Positions 1 to 8,400 of a DNA stretch of 10,237 nucleotides are shown piece after piece. Origin of the DNA: Desulfobacterales bacterium (GTDB lineage: Bacteria > Desulfobacterota > Desulfobacteria > Desulfobacterales > QNYZ01); NCBI GenBank assembly GCA_029938515.1, contig JAOZUU010000036.1, positions 1,516-11,752 of the forward strand, in the 5' to 3' direction. The number at the start of each line of letters is the position of its first letter. Position 1 is the stretch's first letter. The notes under the pieces were generated by a model, which saw only the letters and a program-made list of their open reading frames with translations, had not been told where the DNA came from and did not search any database. The translations under genes and the position numbers were made by a program.

Positions 1-6
1 GTTACA

Positions 7-1518
7 CTATGAAACCGTGATTTGTTCATCAGGAACATATAGTGGAAGTTCTATCAAGAACGTGGTTCCCTTGGAACTCATTTCCTTAATTGAAATATGG
101 CCGCCATTTTCTTTTATAATTCCATAGGAAGTACTCAGGCCGAGTCCGGTACCCTTGCCGGTCTCTTTTGTGGTAAAAAAAGGATCAAATACTTTGGACA
201 AACTATCTTCGGGAATACCGCATCCGGTGTCCGATACTTCTATATATGCCTTTTTGTCGGGTTTATTCCGATAGGTCCGAAAGATAAGGCACCCTTTCCT
301 TTCCATGGCGTCGATGCCATTCATTATCAGATTTATAATGACCTGACTGAGCTGATTTTTATCTGCATGAATCAGTATCATCTCTCCAGACATTTCTTTA
401 ACGAGCTTTATATTCGAAAAAAGTTCCTGGTCCCGCATAAGGCTCAAGCTATGTTCCACCAGCGAATTGACTTGAAATATTTCTTTAGCCGGACTAGCTT
501 GCCGACTGTATGCCAAAAGGTTTTTTACAATATCCCTGCACCGGCCGGTATCATCGAGCACCGATTCCAAGTATTTCCGAACAAGGTCTTTTTCATCCAG
601 ACGTTCCAGCGCCAGGTTTGAATAAAGAAGGATTCCGGTCAAGGGGTTATTGATTTCATGGGCAACGCCTGCCGCCAGTTGACCCAGGGATGCCATTTTT
701 TCCGATTGAGCAACTTGGATTAACACCTCATTTAGTTTCTTTTCCGCTGCAATTTTTCCCCTGAGATCATAAAAAATCCCCGTTGTAGCCACTTCTTCTT
801 CACCCTCATATATAATGGCGCCCGCCACCTCAGCGGGAACGGTTTCACCTTGTGCGTTAATGATATCCACTCGGGAGGCGAACAATTTTCCCTTACCACC
901 AAAACGTTCGCTTTTTAAATTTTTCATGATCTCTTTTGCTTTTCCGGGGGGATATAAGCTCTCTGCGTTTTTTGTTTGAAGGGCTTCTTCCATGGAGAAG
1001 CCAAATAAATCTTCAGCCGCCTGATTCATTAACAAAATATTTCCCTTCATGTCTGCAGCGACAATGGCATTGTGAGAGCTTTGGATGACCTTATCCAGGA
1101 ACTGTCTCATATGGATTGACCTTTTTTCCAAAGAAATCATCCGGGTGACATCGCGGACACACTCCATGATGAATTTGACATTCCCGTTTTCGTCCAGTAT
1201 CGGGGAAAACATTCGGTCTACCCAAACTTCCTCGTTCCCTTCGGGTTCCATTCGTCTAAAGGTGGAGTGTGCTTTCTTTTCGGCGATCACTTTTGAAAAT
1301 GGACAGATAGCAGCGGAACAAGGTATGTCCATCTGATAAAAAACATGGTGGCATGTTTTGCCGACGACCCTGTCCAAATCGGTGTTCTTTTTTTTCAAAA
1401 AGGCATTATTCGCAGAGATAATGATCTTTTCCGTTGAAAGAATAAGCGCAGGAAAAGGGATGGTATCAAAAATTCTTGTTCTCCAGTCCAATGCTTCGGT
1501 GACCGCAATATTTTTCAT
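7..1518 (-). CDS. Soluble two-PAS sensor histidine kinase
   Basis: This is a 503-residue cytoplasmic histidine kinase that would autophosphorylate and pass phosphate to a response regulator. No membrane segment or signal peptide is visible. Two PAS-type sensor regions precede the kinase core, at about residues 12-125 and 137-255. The first PAS carries cysteines at C56, C67 and C72 plus C120, which could suit redox or metal sensing (inference). The HisKA domain has the H-box ASLGQLAAGVAHEINNP, with H287 as the phosphoacceptor. The ATPase domain shows the N-box around N396-N400, G1 DTGCGI (430-435), the F-box FDPFFTTK and G2 GKGTGLGLS (454-462). All catalytic boxes look intact. There is no fused receiver domain. 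The ATG start at 1516-1518 follows the last upstream stop and has only a weak ribosome binding site. The gene is the last of the co-oriented series; the single-domain response regulator at 2866-3252 is its obvious nearby partner candidate, although two genes lie between them. Confidence 0.93.
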   Translation of the reverse strand: MKNIAVTEALDWRTRIFDTIPFPALILSTEKIIISANNAFLKKKNTDLDRVVGKTCHHVFYQMDIPCSAAICPFSKVIAEKKAHSTFRRMEPEGNEEVWVDRMFSPILDENGNVKFIMECVRDVTRMISLEKRSIHMRQFLDKVIQSSHNAIVAADMKGNILLMNQAAEDLFGFSMEEALQTKNAESLYPPGKAKEIMKNLKSERFGGKGKLFASRVDIINAQGETVPAEVAGAIIYEGEEEVATTGIFYDLRGKIAAEKKLNEVLIQVAQSEKMASLGQLAAGVAHEINNPLTGILLYSNLALERLDEKDLVRKYLESVLDDTGRCRDIVKNLLAYSRQASPAKEIFQVNSLVEHSLSLMRDQELFSNIKLVKEMSGEMILIHADKNQLSQVIINLIMNGIDAMERKGCLIFRTYRNKPDKKAYIEVSDTGCGIPEDSLSKVFDPFFTTKETGKGTGLGLSTSYGIIKENGGHISIKEMSSKGTTFLIELPLYVPDEQITVS

Positions 1519-1571
1519 ATTTGTATGACTTTCGCCAGACTTTCAACTCTTTGTAATTCTTTAGCGTTTTA

Positions 1572-1593
1572 ATCCGCCGGTTCTATGGCGGAT
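1572..1593. repeat. Perfect 7-bp inverted repeat (hairpin)
   Basis: ATCCGCC (1572-1578) and GGCGGAT (1587-1593) are perfectly complementary around an 8-nt loop. On the minus-strand transcript no U-run follows, so it is not a typical intrinsic terminator. It could be an operator or an RNA processing hairpin ahead of the kinase gene; its function is unknown. Confidence 0.5.
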
Positions 1594-1597
1594 CACT

Positions 1598-1629
1598 CGA
1601 ACCCTTGAATCCTGGACCCCTCGACCCCT
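1598..1629. repeat. Four degenerate 8-bp tandem units
   Basis: Four consecutive octamers are visible on the plus strand: CGAACCCT, TGAATCCT, GGACCCCT and CGACCCCT. They share the pattern NGAMYCCT (minus strand AGGRKTCN). The array is directly adjacent to the 1572-1593 hairpin and lies in noncoding DNA upstream of the kinase gene. It looks like a small, decayed or slipping microsatellite; no function can be assigned. Confidence 0.6.
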
Positions 1630-1713
1630 CTGGGATAACGCTCGGTCAATTGGAAACAACCCATTTATTTGGCCTTAGCTATCTACAACTAATCGGGAGG
1701 TGATCCTTGATTG

Positions 1714-2211
1714 TTATGGGACCTCAAATGCTTCGGCCAATACCGGCCGGGCCTCATGCAACTTTTTTTCAGGAAATACAATGTAAACGGCGGCCCCGGA
1801 GCATACCGTTATTAAAATCGGAACCTCTTGATCGTCCAAAGCCTTAAAAGCTGAATCAGCGATGCCGTACCTGTCCCCAAAATGAGGGCCATGAAAACTG
1901 ACTAATTCCACTGGAGAAGTTAAATGAACAAAATTTTTAGATTCCAGATCGCTCCTTTTATCAATAGAAGATAATACGCTATCGGCCCAAAACTTCTCAA
2001 GTAAAATATACAATCGCAATTTCTGATGCGCCGAATACTTAGCCAGAATCAGATGGAAACCGATATCAAGATCCGCCAATTCCATCAGCCACAGACCCCA
2101 TTGGGACATTTTCCCCGGTCTAATTGCAATATTCAATAAAGACAAACCGGTAACTTCATTAAACCCATATGTTTTAGGCCTAGGTTCCCAATAAACGGCA
2201 ATTGTCTCCAC
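1714..2211 (-). CDS. Small ACT-domain-like protein, possible amino-acid sensor
   Basis: This 165-residue soluble protein belongs to no enzyme family I recognise. Its last ~65 residues (about 100-165) look like an ACT domain of the aspartokinase type. They contain VSFHGPHFGDRYGIADSAF, then VPILITVCSGAAVYIVFPEK and a closing helix ending in AFEVP, matching a strand-helix-strand-strand-helix pattern with a Gly-containing ligand loop. The N-terminal ~95 residues may be a second, more diverged domain. The start is GTG at 2209-2211, preceded by AAGGA about 8 nt upstream; this site lies just after the stop codon of the preceding gene, 18 nt away, so the two ACT-like genes are probably co-translated. 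ACT domains normally bind amino acids or other small ligands and regulate a partner. Here the partner could be the flanking kinase or C1 enzymes (inference). The ACT assignment comes from motif recognition only. Confidence 0.7.
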   Translation of the reverse strand: METIAVYWEPRPKTYGFNEVTGLSLLNIAIRPGKMSQWGLWLMELADLDIGFHLILAKYSAHQKLRLYILLEKFWADSVLSSIDKRSDLESKNFVHLTSPVELVSFHGPHFGDRYGIADSAFKALDDQEVPILITVCSGAAVYIVFPEKKLHEARPVLAEAFEVP

Positions 2212-2229
2212 GAATTTTTTCCTTATTAA

Positions 2230-2763
2230 TTATCTTTTCTTTTGGATCATATGCACTTCCTGTCGAAAGGGCGCATGGTTCGGTGGCAGGTCCACATATT
2301 TCAGAAAAGTTGAAACAGCTTCGTCCAGGCGTGAATAATCCGTGATAAATGTCAGGGAAGAAATGGAGGTTGCCATGCCATACATCGGCAGATGGGCCCC
2401 ACCCAAAAGATAAAAGGCCAGACCCATCAGCTTCAGGTTCGATCGATGTGGAAACATGGACAAAGCACCGACCGACGATATAAATTCTACATTTTCCTTC
2501 AGGTTCGGTTCCTCGGCAACCACCTTTTTTATCCGGTTGATATCATCAGCTTCCACGCAGCACGATACCTGGATTTTTTCTTCCATTCCGGTAAGTAAAA
2601 TAAAGGGGGCATTTATTTGATTTTGGGATAGATGTCGAAAAAACAGAGACCGGGAAATCTCTGGAGACGAAGCATTTAAGAGATTTATCTGGACCAGTTC
2701 AGTACTTAATTTAATACCGTTAACACGTATTTTTTTATTGAAACCTGTTGGGGAGATGCGCAT
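2230..2763 (-). CDS. Tandem ACT-domain-like protein, possible amino-acid sensor
   Basis: This 177-residue soluble protein appears to consist of two ACT-like units with no catalytic domain. The first spans about residues 22-88, ending in a strand with VSCCVEADD and a helix. The second spans about 92-158 and includes FISSVGALSMFPHRSNLKLM, then PMYGMATSISSLTFITDY and a helix with EAVSTFLKYVDLP. The S-S-x-S-x-L-T-F/I-style strand after a small-ligand loop recalls the second ACT unit of lysine-sensitive aspartokinases. The C-terminus NHAPFRQEV is outside the fold. The ATG start at 2761-2763 has AAAGG close upstream. Together with the next gene it looks like a free-standing, split version of an aspartokinase regulatory region. 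The ligand and partner are unknown. A role in sensing methionine or another C1-linked amino acid is only a guess from its location near metF. Confidence 0.72.
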   Translation of the reverse strand: MRISPTGFNKKIRVNGIKLSTELVQINLLNASSPEISRSLFFRHLSQNQINAPFILLTGMEEKIQVSCCVEADDINRIKKVVAEEPNLKENVEFISSVGALSMFPHRSNLKLMGLAFYLLGGAHLPMYGMATSISSLTFITDYSRLDEAVSTFLKYVDLPPNHAPFRQEVHMIQKKR

Positions 2764-2784
2764 AAGCCTTTAAAGTGTTAAAGG

Positions 2785-2808
2785 AAGGGGAAGAACTCGC
2801 TTCCCCTT
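2785..2808 (-). terminator. Candidate terminator or attenuator hairpin
   Basis: AAGGGGAAG and CTTCCCCTT form a perfect 9-bp stem around a 6-nt loop (2794-2799), lying between the response regulator stop and the next start. On the minus-strand transcript the tail is CCUUUAACACUUU, only moderately U-rich, so termination may be partial. On the plus strand the tail is UUACC. It could alternatively stabilise the upstream mRNA 3' end. Confidence 0.45.
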
Positions 2809-2865
2809 TTACCGGAACCATCCATATTAAAAATCTGGGTTTCAATATCGAAAGACGTTGCTCTC

Positions 2866-3252
2866 CTATTCGAGATTTTCTTTCACAATTTCCATCAGCT
2901 TATCCAGATCGATCGGTTTTGGAATAAAATCGTCAGCCAAGGTTGTTTTTCCACCCAAATGGGTGTATTCGGTCGATGTTACGGCATCTCCCACTGCGGT
3001 GAGAAGCACCACGATAATATCTTTGTATTGATCGTCCTTTTTCAGCTCATCACACAGCTCATACCCATTTTTTCTTGGCATCATGACGTCCAGGATAATC
3101 AGTTCCGGTTGCTCTTCCTTGATTTTTTCCCAGGCCTCTACGCCGTCGTAGGCTTTGGCTACCCGGAAATTATGGCTCTCCACTTTCATGGCAATGGATT
3201 CAACCAGATCGGGGTCATCGTCTACGACTAAGATGAGTTGTTTATCGCTCAT
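2866..3252 (-). CDS. Single-domain response regulator (CheY-like)
   Basis: This 128-residue protein is a stand-alone receiver domain without an output domain. The acidic pocket D11-D12-D13, the phosphoacceptor D55 (in LIILDVMMP), the switch threonine T85 and the conserved lysine K112 (in FIPKP) are all present, so it should be phosphorylatable. The T85-K112 spacing is 27 residues, about five longer than in E. coli CheY, giving an extended alpha-4 region with YTHLGGKTTLADDFIPKP. The ATG start at 3250-3252 is supported by an excellent ribosome binding site, AAGGAGGAGG at 3260-3269, 7 nt from the start. The gene follows metF after 80 nt of very AT-rich sequence. It could act by protein-protein interaction in a phosphorelay with the kinase at 7-1518 or modulate the adjacent C1 enzymes; neither can be decided from sequence. 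Confidence 0.92.
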   Translation of the reverse strand: MSDKQLILVVDDDPDLVESIAMKVESHNFRVAKAYDGVEAWEKIKEEQPELIILDVMMPRKNGYELCDELKKDDQYKDIIVVLLTAVGDAVTSTEYTHLGGKTTLADDFIPKPIDLDKLMEIVKENLE

Positions 3253-3289
3253 TAACTTTCCTCCTCCTTGTTTTTAATAGGCTGCCTTT

Positions 3290-3295
3290 ATTATA
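3290..3295 (-). promoter_or_regulatory. Possible -10 element upstream of the response regulator
   Basis: On the minus strand this is TATAAT, within the very AT-rich 80-nt gap between metF and the response regulator gene. No good -35 hexamer lies at the expected 16-18 nt: the nearest candidate TTGATT (3319-3324) is 23 nt away. An internal promoter is possible but weakly supported. Confidence 0.25.
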
Positions 3296-3332
3296 TATTC
3301 AACACATTTTTTTTATATAATCAACAACGAAA

Positions 3333-4262
3333 TTAACTGAATTCTTTCGGCCTTGGAAGAAGCCCGGCTCTTTCAACAATCTCGGGGACCTTCTGTTCCC
3401 ACTCAATGGCCATGATATGGAATCCTTTTACACCCTCAACTTCTTTCAACCGCTCGATCGCTTCGATACTAATCTTAATTCCTTCATCTGCTTGTTTTTC
3501 TTTGGGGACACCGGCCATGCGCTTGATAAGCTCATCCGGCACATCCATTCCAGGCACCCTTTTTTTCATATATCTGGCCATCCCTACGGTTTTCATGGGC
3601 GTAATCCCGGCCATAATATTGACCTTTTCATGCAGCCCTCTGTCGCGGACGCCATCCATCCATTTCTCAAACTTATCCAGGTTGTAAATGCATTGTGTTT
3701 GAATAAAATCAGTCCCCGCCTTGATTTTTTTAGCCAGGCGAGCCACTCGAAGCTCAAATGGGTCCGCAAACGGGTTGGCTGCTGCACCGATATACATTTT
3801 GGGCGGATTCAAAATCTCGTCACCACCCTGGAATCTGCCCTTATCCCGCATGTCTCTGACCATCTGAACGAACTGAACGGAATCGATGTCATGCACATTG
3901 GCCGCCATGGGGTGGTCGCCAAAGTGGGGATGATCACCCGATAAACAAAGCATGATGTCGATGCCGTGTGCATAGGCACCCAGAATGTCCGCCTGCATGG
4001 CCAGCCGGTTACGGTCTCTGGTCACCATCTGAAGAATGGGGTCCATTCCCAATTGTTTGATAAATACACAGGCGGCAAAACTGGACATCCGGACCATGGC
4101 GGTCTGGTTATCCGTGACATTGACCGCATCCACATATCCTTGAAGCATCTTGGCTTTTTCTATAATCTTTTCCGCCAAGGCACCCCGAGGAGGTCCACAT
4201 TCGGAGGTCACCGCCAACTCGCCTGAAGCAAAAACTTTTTCCAGCACACTTTCGGTCTTCAT
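3333..4262 (-). CDS. metF: Methylenetetrahydrofolate reductase, catalytic subunit MetF
   Basis: MetF interconverts 5,10-methylene-THF and 5-methyl-THF in the methyl branch of the Wood-Ljungdahl pathway, using FAD in a TIM-barrel fold. The 309-residue protein has the usual length of the bacterial catalytic domain. The expected catalytic glutamate appears as E21 in TSECGPPRG, and the folate-binding aspartate as D110 in LCLSGDHP. The segments TDNQTAMVRMS, TRDRNRLAMQADILGA and FIQTQCIYN also fit the family. Its ATG overlaps the metV stop by 4 nt (ATGA), so MetV and MetF are translationally coupled and likely form the MetVF pair known from Moorella. In such organisms electrons pass through MetV and HdrA/MvhD rather than directly from NADH (family knowledge; inferred here). 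No frameshift or missing key residue is seen. Confidence 0.95.
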   Translation of the reverse strand: MKTESVLEKVFASGELAVTSECGPPRGALAEKIIEKAKMLQGYVDAVNVTDNQTAMVRMSSFAACVFIKQLGMDPILQMVTRDRNRLAMQADILGAYAHGIDIMLCLSGDHPHFGDHPMAANVHDIDSVQFVQMVRDMRDKGRFQGGDEILNPPKMYIGAAANPFADPFELRVARLAKKIKAGTDFIQTQCIYNLDKFEKWMDGVRDRGLHEKVNIMAGITPMKTVGMARYMKKRVPGMDVPDELIKRMAGVPKEKQADEGIKISIEAIERLKEVEGVKGFHIMAIEWEQKVPEIVERAGLLPRPKEFS

Positions 4263-4927
4263 TTTACCAGATCCTCTCTTATTATTTTACGGGGTCCGCC
4301 ACCACGACCTGTCCGCCAGTCTTTTGCCGCGATATTGTCTTCGTATCGATCTTCCAGCCCCAAGGCTTTCAGCCGATCCCAAATAAGCTGCCAGGCACAA
4401 TCAATATCCGGATCCACCTCGCACTTGCCGTTTGTGGATCCACCGCAAGGGCCGTTCAACAACTGCTTGGCGCATCGCGCAATGGGACAGATCCCACCGG
4501 TCAATGCCAAAACGCATTCTCCGCAGCCCTGGCATCTTTCAACCCAAACACCTTGACGTTCCGAAGCACCCATGAACGTTGTATTCAAAGCCGGAAAAAC
4601 AGGCTTGGATTTAAACCGGCCGGCAATTTCCTGAACGCCACAACCGCAAGCCATTGACATAACCGCTTCTGCCTGATCAATGTGCGTGACCAGTTCTTCT
4701 ACATATTCAGGATCGCATTGCCTCTCGAGGGTAATTTCTTTAACATCAAGGGTTTTTCCTTCTTTCATAAATGCCATCTGTAATGCGGAAGATAAAATTC
4801 CGACCTCTTTTCTCCCCCCGGCCGAGCATACCGTGACACATTCATTACAACCGACGAGAAGAATGCGGTGGTACGGCCTCAGACATTCAATGAGTTCTTC
4901 CATTGGTTTACGTTCAGCAGTGATCAT
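4259..4927 (-). CDS. metV: MetV, cysteine-rich partner of methylenetetrahydrofolate reductase
   Basis: MetV (MTHFR C-terminal family) is the metal-binding and iron-sulfur partner that links MetF to electron carriers. The 222-residue protein has its cysteines in the typical places: C27, C30 and C34 in LLVGCNECVTVC; C71; C94 and C96 in ACGCG; C132, C135 and C138 in RCQGCGEC; then C147, C152, C161, C169 and C177 around ICPIARC, NGPCGGS and CEVDPDIDC. These support both a zinc-type site and at least one Fe-S cluster. The N-terminal half forms a Rossmann-like fold. The ATG at 4925-4927 follows AAAGGAGAG about 9 nt upstream. It lies 46 nt after mvhD and overlaps metF by 4 nt. This order places it physically between the Hdr-type electron-transfer genes and MetF, matching its presumed role as the electrical connector. 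Confidence 0.94.
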   Translation of the reverse strand: MITAERKPMEELIECLRPYHRILLVGCNECVTVCSAGGRKEVGILSSALQMAFMKEGKTLDVKEITLERQCDPEYVEELVTHIDQAEAVMSMACGCGVQEIAGRFKSKPVFPALNTTFMGASERQGVWVERCQGCGECVLALTGGICPIARCAKQLLNGPCGGSTNGKCEVDPDIDCAWQLIWDRLKALGLEDRYEDNIAAKDWRTGRGGGPRKIIREDLVK

Positions 4928-4973
4928 TGTGGTTCACTCTCCTTTTAGCCCCTTGGTTGGTGTCCATACATTA

Positions 4974-5408
4974 TTACGCAGCCGTTTTTGCCTCATTTAC
5001 GGATTTAACGGGATTGGGCCCCAATTTACGGATTTTTTCCGTTATTTCTGTGGCCGTTTGAGCAAAACGTTCCCCCATTCCCGCCGACATTAAAACCATC
5101 TCAACCCGTTCTCCGCCAATGCCGATTTCATCAAGTAACTTCTTTATATAGGCCACCCGTTTGGCAGCGCCTATATTCCCGTTTTTAAAGTGGCAGTCGC
5201 CGTCCAGGCATCCGGCCACGTAAACACCGTCAGCCCCCATTTCCAGGGCTTTCATAATGTGAATCGCGTCGACCTTTCCAGAGCAGGGGACCTTTATAAT
5301 TTTAACATTGGGGGGATAACAAAGCCGTTTACTACCCGCCATATCCGCCGCTGTATAGGCGCAATAATGGCAGCAAAATGCGACAATAACCGGTTCAAAA
5401 TTTTCCAT
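4974..5408 (-). CDS. mvhD: MvhD-like iron-sulfur electron-transfer subunit
   Basis: MvhD is a small [2Fe-2S] protein that passes electrons between a donor enzyme and the HdrA flavoprotein. The 144-residue product is full length for the family and shows its cysteine pattern: FCCHYCAY (residues 11-18), C30, PCSGKVD (42-48) and GCLDGDCHF (66-74). The ATG start overlaps the last base of the hdrA stop (TAATG), which indicates translational coupling and a direct HdrA-MvhD interaction; in some organisms the two are fused. In methanogens MvhD connects to a [NiFe] hydrogenase, but no hydrogenase gene is visible here. Its electron partner is therefore more likely MetVF or an enzyme encoded elsewhere, such as a formate dehydrogenase or hydrogenase (inference). 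Confidence 0.94.
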   Translation of the reverse strand: MENFEPVIVAFCCHYCAYTAADMAGSKRLCYPPNVKIIKVPCSGKVDAIHIMKALEMGADGVYVAGCLDGDCHFKNGNIGAAKRVAYIKKLLDEIGIGGERVEMVLMSAGMGERFAQTATEITEKIRKLGPNPVKSVNEAKTAA

Positions 5409-8400
5409 TAGTTTACCCTTTCCAAAAGTCCGGCCAATTTTGCCAGAATCTGGTCGTCTTCATATTGCATGAGCTGAATGGCCTTAGCCGGGCATTCAGC
5501 GGCACATATACCGCATCCATGGCACTGGGCCGGATCGATTTCAGAATATCCATCAGCATTGATAAATGGGATGTTAAAGGGACAGGCCCTCACACAGATC
5601 AAACAGGCCGTACACCGCTCCTTATCTACCCGTGCAATAGCGGCGCCAAGATTAAGCGTATCTTTAGCCAGCAGGCAATGGGCCCTGCCCGCCGCCGCCT
5701 GGGCTTGGGCGATGCACTCACGGAGTGTCTTGGGCGCATGGGCCGTGCCGGCTACAAAAAATCCCGCCACCGGCAAGTCTATCGGCCTGAGTTTGATATG
5801 ATCTTCGAGAAAATAGTTGTCACTGGTTTTCGGGATTCGAAATATCCTGCCCAGATCTTCGGTAGATTCTTCATCGGCGATTAACCCCGTACTCAAGCAA
5901 AGATAGTCCGCATATACCGATACCTTTCGGTTTAGAATCGGATCATTAAATGTGACCTGAAGTTGTTCGTCCGCAGCCTGCACCTCGGGGGGGGTATCCG
6001 CCTCATAGCGGACGAAGATAACGCCTTTTTCACGGGCTTTTTTATAATAATCTTCCTGGAATCCATACGTCCGCATATCCCGATAAAGAACAAAAATTCG
6101 GACCGTGGGATTGAGTTCCAATATTCTGAGCGCATTTTTTATGGCAGATTGACAACAAATGCGTGAACAATTGGGGTTTTCCGGGCATCGGGACCCCACA
6201 CACTGGATCATGATAACGTTGGAAAGATCCTTGATCTTATCCGGTTGATCCTCAAGCATTGCATCCATATCGAGCTGGGTCATCACATTGTTATGTTCTC
6301 CCAGAAGATATTCTTTGGGTTGGTTGGGAAGCGCCCCGGTCGCCAAAATGGTAACGCCGTGCTCGATCTGCCGGTAAAACATCTGCGGTGCTATCTGGAA
6401 CCCGGTTTTAAACATGCCCGGCATACCCGTATGATCCACAATAAACGCATTGGTCAGGATCTCGATCCGATCATTTTGGGTGGTTCTTTCAATCAGATCC
6501 TTCATGTAGGCCTGCACATCATCCCCTTCAAGTGTCTTGTGGATATTTTTTGCAACACCCCCCAATTCTCCGGAACGTTCTACGAGATACACCTTAACGC
6601 CCATGTCGGCCATATTCAAAGCAGCGTTCATTCCCGTTACACCACCGCCAACCACAAGAACATCCTTTTTCATGGGGAAAACATTGTCCGTAAGCGGATG
6701 AGACAGCGCCACACTGGTCACGGCCATACGAATCAGCTCCCGGGCTTTATCCGATGCATCTTCAGGCCGATCAAAGTGAACCCAAGTATCCTGATCCCGT
6801 ATATTAGCGATTTCAACCAGATATTTATTGAGGCCGGCTCTGCGGAGGGTGTCCTGAAATTTGGTTTCGTGCGTTCGGGGAGAACAGCCGCCGATGACCA
6901 CCCGGTTCAACTCTTTTTCCCTGATAACGTCTTGAATATGTTTCATGGTCTCCCGGCTGCATCCATACCCGACCATTTCAGATCGTTTAACATCGGCAAG
7001 TGTGCCGGCATAATCCGCCAGGTCCTTTGCATTAATCACATCACCGATATTTAACCCGCAGTCACATACAAAAACACCGATTCGGAGAGGCTCCTGGCTG
7101 ACATCACGTTCAGGGGGAAATTCATCGATACTTTCGATCGGTTCGGAAAGAATACTGATATCCTTGGAAGCACAAAATGCCGCCGCACTGGCCTGGACCA
7201 TGGTTTCAGGAATGTCCTTGGGACTTTCGAACATGCCGCAGGCATAAATGCCGGGCTTGGAAGTGGACACCGGACTGAAACCACCTGTTTTTGCAAAATG
7301 GTGTTCATTCAACTCGATCCCCAGTTTCCCGGCCAGTTCCTGCACATCCTCGGAAATCTTGAAGCCGGTGGACAGTACCACCATATCAAAATCTTCCGTC
7401 AGGTTGCTGCCACCGTCATCCGGAGAATAGATAATGGACAGGCGCCCTGTTTCCGAATCATGAAAAACACTATGAGGGCGACTTCTAACAAGACGAATAC
7501 CGTAATCGTTTTTTGCCCGATTTAAATATAATTCATAGTCCTTCCCGAATGTTCGCATGTCCATATAAAAAATGGTGGTCTCGATGGAGTCTTGAAAGCG
7601 CTCCTTGGTGACGATGGTCTCTTTCAAAGCAAACATACAACAGACACTGGAACAATATGATGCAGCGCCCTCGTGGATACTGCGTGATCCCACACACTGA
7701 ATCCAAGCTATTTTCTTGGGTTGTTTTCCATCTGATGGACGGACGAGCTCTCCCTGGGTGGGGCCGGATGCAGACAATATGCGTTCATATTCCAGGCTGG
7801 TAACCACATCGGGGTTGGCCGCATAACCCAAACTATCCAATTTGTCAGGGGCAAACACCTCGGCTCCGGGTGCCAGGACAATGGCACCGGCTTCTACTTC
7901 CCGAACCTTTTGGGTATCTTCGGGAATGATGGCACCCGCCTTGCAGACCTGAACCAGCGCATCGACATCGTTACATTTTTCCATGTCAATTGAAAAGGCA
8001 TGGGGGATCGCCTGGGGATACCGCATACAGGTCGGCGCCCGGTGATCGAGACCTGGCGTAAAACGAACACATTCCGGAAATTTATTAAAACAATCCCCGC
8101 AGGCCGTACATTTTTCCAGGTCGATGTATCGTGGCGCGGTAATTAATTTTAACTTAAAATCGCCCGCCTCCCCTTCGGCTTCGGCCACCTGGGTCATTGC
8201 CAAAAGCTCGATATGCAATTGACGGCCCGCTTCGGACAGATCGGGAGACAGTGTGCACAAGTCGCAATTGTTGGTGGGAAAAGTACGGTCCAGTTGAGTC
8301 ATCAGTCCGCCGATGGAATATGACTTGTCTATCAATACAACATCTCGATTCGATTCAGCCAGATCCATGGCGGCACGAATACCACCGACCCCCCCGCCAA

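Larger units (their letters stand above)
1519..1713. other. Intergenic region upstream of the kinase gene
   Basis: This 195-nt gap separates the ACT-like gene from the kinase gene, a wider spacing than elsewhere in the left part, so the kinase may have its own promoter. I see no convincing -35/-10 pair. It contains the inverted repeat at 1572-1593 and the 8-bp repeats at 1598-1629. On the plus strand, 1696-1706 reads GGAGGTGATCC, an exact match to the complement of the 16S rRNA 3' end, but the reading frame after it does not look like a gene. Confidence 0.6.

Noticed and set aside
1696..1847. Plus-strand GGAGGTGATCC (exact complement of the 16S rRNA 3' end) followed by an ATG at 1716 and a 43-codon frame
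   Set aside because: The frame is antisense to the ACT-like gene, its product is a low-quality Arg/Pro-rich peptide with no recognisable family, and the match of 11 bases may be chance. The same bases read on the minus strand resemble the 16S 3' end, but no further rRNA sequence surrounds them.
3290..3324. A full sigma-70 promoter upstream of the response regulator
   Set aside because: TATAAT is present, but the best -35 candidate is 23 nt away; only a tentative -10 is reported.
6245..7054. Long plus-strand open frame of 269 codons
   Set aside because: It lies entirely opposite hdrA, whose domains and motifs are unambiguous; the predicted product has no recognisable motif and is a frame shadow.
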